Positions 6,979-7,501 of a stretch of 7,501 nt of DNA are shown in pieces. A program made the position numbers and the translations under genes. The notes beneath the pieces are model-generated. The model was not told the DNA's origin and did not search any database. It was given only the letters and a program-made list of their open reading frames with translations. This DNA comes from Actinomycetota bacterium (lineage in GTDB: Bacteria; Actinomycetota; Actinomycetes; Nanopelagicales; Nanopelagicaceae). Location: positions 1 to 7,501 of the forward strand of contig WLHW01000057.1 in the NCBI GenBank assembly GCA_009702525.1, read 5' to 3'. Position 1 is the stretch's first letter. Each line of letters starts with the position of its first letter.

Positions 6979-7469
6979 GAATCTCCCACCAAAAATATCA
7001 AGGGTTTTTTACTCTTGCTTGTCGATTAATTTTAGGTGGAGTTCTTCTAGTAGCTGGGGGAATAAAGGCACTTGCACCATCAGATTCAGCAAGTGCGGTC
7101 GCGGCATATAAAATTCTTCCGACGCAGGTCGCACACATTTTCGGATACGCCTTACCGTGGCTAGAAATTGCCATTGGCATTCTGCTCATCGTTGGACTCT
7201 CAGTTCGTTTCGCTGCAATAACTGGCGGGGTAGTCATGGTGATGTTTATTGGCGCGATTGTCTCCGTTTGGGCTAGAGGCATACTGATTGATTGTGGCTG
7301 CTTTGGCGGCGGAGGGGCCATTGATCCGTCTAAGGCAGCAGCAGTTCACAGGACTTATCTCATCGAAATCCTGCGTGATACCGGATTGGTTTTAAGCGCC
7401 GCCTACCTATACTTTTTCCCCTATGGGCGCTTAGGGGTTGAAAAACTCGTCACTGAAATCAAGGAGTAG
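6975..7469 (+). CDS. MauE/DoxX-like four-helix membrane protein with a Cys-x-Cys motif
   Basis: This 164-residue integral membrane protein has four probable helices at about residues 12-34, 57-76, 80-100 and 128-148. Motifs fit the DoxX/MauE superfamily: RLILGGVLLVAGGIKAL in the first helix (17-33), PWLEIAIGILLIVGL starting the second (61-75), and Cys107-Gly-Cys109-Phe-Gly after the third helix. The CGCFG motif is typical of MauE-type proteins, which are associated with disulfide formation or electron transfer to periplasmic thioredoxin-like partners. The exact substrate cannot be read from sequence. It overlaps trpA by 4 bases (ATGA, 6975-6978) and is followed 2 bases later by another start codon. 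It is not a tryptophan enzyme. Its place at the end of the trp block probably reflects operon packing, since lgt follows trpA in mycobacteria as I recall. A general DoxX role is the alternative. Confidence 0.85.
   Translation: MRISHQKYQGFFTLACRLILGGVLLVAGGIKALAPSDSASAVAAYKILPTQVAHIFGYALPWLEIAIGILLIVGLSVRFAAITGGVVMVMFIGAIVSVWARGILIDCGCFGGGGAIDPSKAAAVHRTYLIEILRDTGLVLSAAYLYFFPYGRLGVEKLVTEIKE
7461..7466 (+). promoter_or_regulatory. Ribosome binding site of the last, partial gene
   Basis: AAGGAG lies 5 bases before the ATG at 7472 and overlaps the final codons of the MauE-like gene. It is a near-consensus Shine-Dalgarno and supports a real gene start at the window edge. Confidence 0.65.
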
Positions 7470-7471
7470 TA

Positions 7472-7501
7472 ATGTCAAAGCAAGCTAAATCAAAGGCACC
7501 A
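7472..7501 (+). CDS. Start of an unidentified protein (partial)
   Basis: Only ten codons are visible, reading MSKQAKSKAP and continuing past the window. The ATG follows the MauE-like stop by 2 bases and has an AAGGAG ribosome site 5 bases upstream, so this is very likely a real gene in the same operon. The basic, lysine-rich beginning would suit the cytoplasmic lead-in of a membrane-anchored protein. In actinobacteria, MauE- or VKOR-type genes often neighbour a membrane-anchored DsbA/thioredoxin-fold protein, and that is my best guess. It comes from context only; ten residues do not identify a family. Confidence 0.6.
   Translation, partial: MSKQAKSKAP

Noticed and set aside
6998..7321. Minus-strand open frame opposite the MauE-like gene
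   Set aside because: Its composition is that of antisense to a hydrophobic protein, and the plus-strand frame has helices, a CGCFG motif and a strong ribosome site.
1..7501. Mobile element, CRISPR array, tRNA/rRNA gene, riboswitch or horizontally acquired island
   Set aside because: Reading both strands showed no terminal repeats, repeat-spacer pattern or RNA-gene signature, and no intergenic space large enough. All genes belong to a conserved core-metabolism cluster with even base composition by eye.

Overview
The window is a stretch of a his-trp biosynthetic cluster from an actinobacterium, all on the + strand and essentially without non-coding DNA. The assignment rests on three things. 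The gene order hisB-hisH-priA-hisF-hisI-trpE-(small membrane protein)-trpC-trpB-trpA follows the mycobacterial and other actinobacterial arrangement as I know it. The HisA homologue has the residues of the bifunctional actinobacterial PriA. A small membrane gene sits between trpE and trpC, as is typical of that phylum. Base composition is low for the phylum (43-50% G+C in two sequence lines counted by eye), and the packing is very tight. Together these suggest a streamlined, low-GC lineage such as the freshwater acI group (Nanopelagicales: Planktophila/Nanopelagicus-like). That placement is inference.

Layout: bases 1-103 are the last 33 codons of hisB. Bases 100-2553 carry hisH, priA, hisF and hisI, the middle and late steps of histidine synthesis. 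HisH and HisF form imidazole glycerol phosphate synthase, PriA makes its substrate, and HisI acts just before PriA. From 2550 the tryptophan block follows: trpE, a 59-codon membrane-protein gene at 4034-4213, trpC, trpB and trpA. After trpA (6975-7469) comes a four-helix MauE/DoxX-like membrane protein with a Cys-x-Cys motif. The first 10 codons of another gene begin at 7472.

The two pathways are joined by PriA as well as by position. There is no trpF in the window; trpC overlaps trpB directly, and PriA is expected to carry out both the HisA and the TrpF isomerisations. trpD, trpG, hisG and hisE are also absent from the window and must lie elsewhere.

Of the eleven gene junctions, eight are 4-base stop/start overlaps (ATGA, GTGA or TTGA), one is a 14-base overlap, and the other two are gaps of 14 and 2 bases. 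No internal terminator, attenuator or leader peptide is visible, so the window looks like the inside of a single transcript with extensive translational coupling. The most unusual item is the 59-residue protein between trpE and trpC. It looks like the last helix plus the conserved cytoplasmic tail of the much longer actinobacterial Trp-associated membrane protein. I saw no mobile element, CRISPR array, RNA gene or other novel system.
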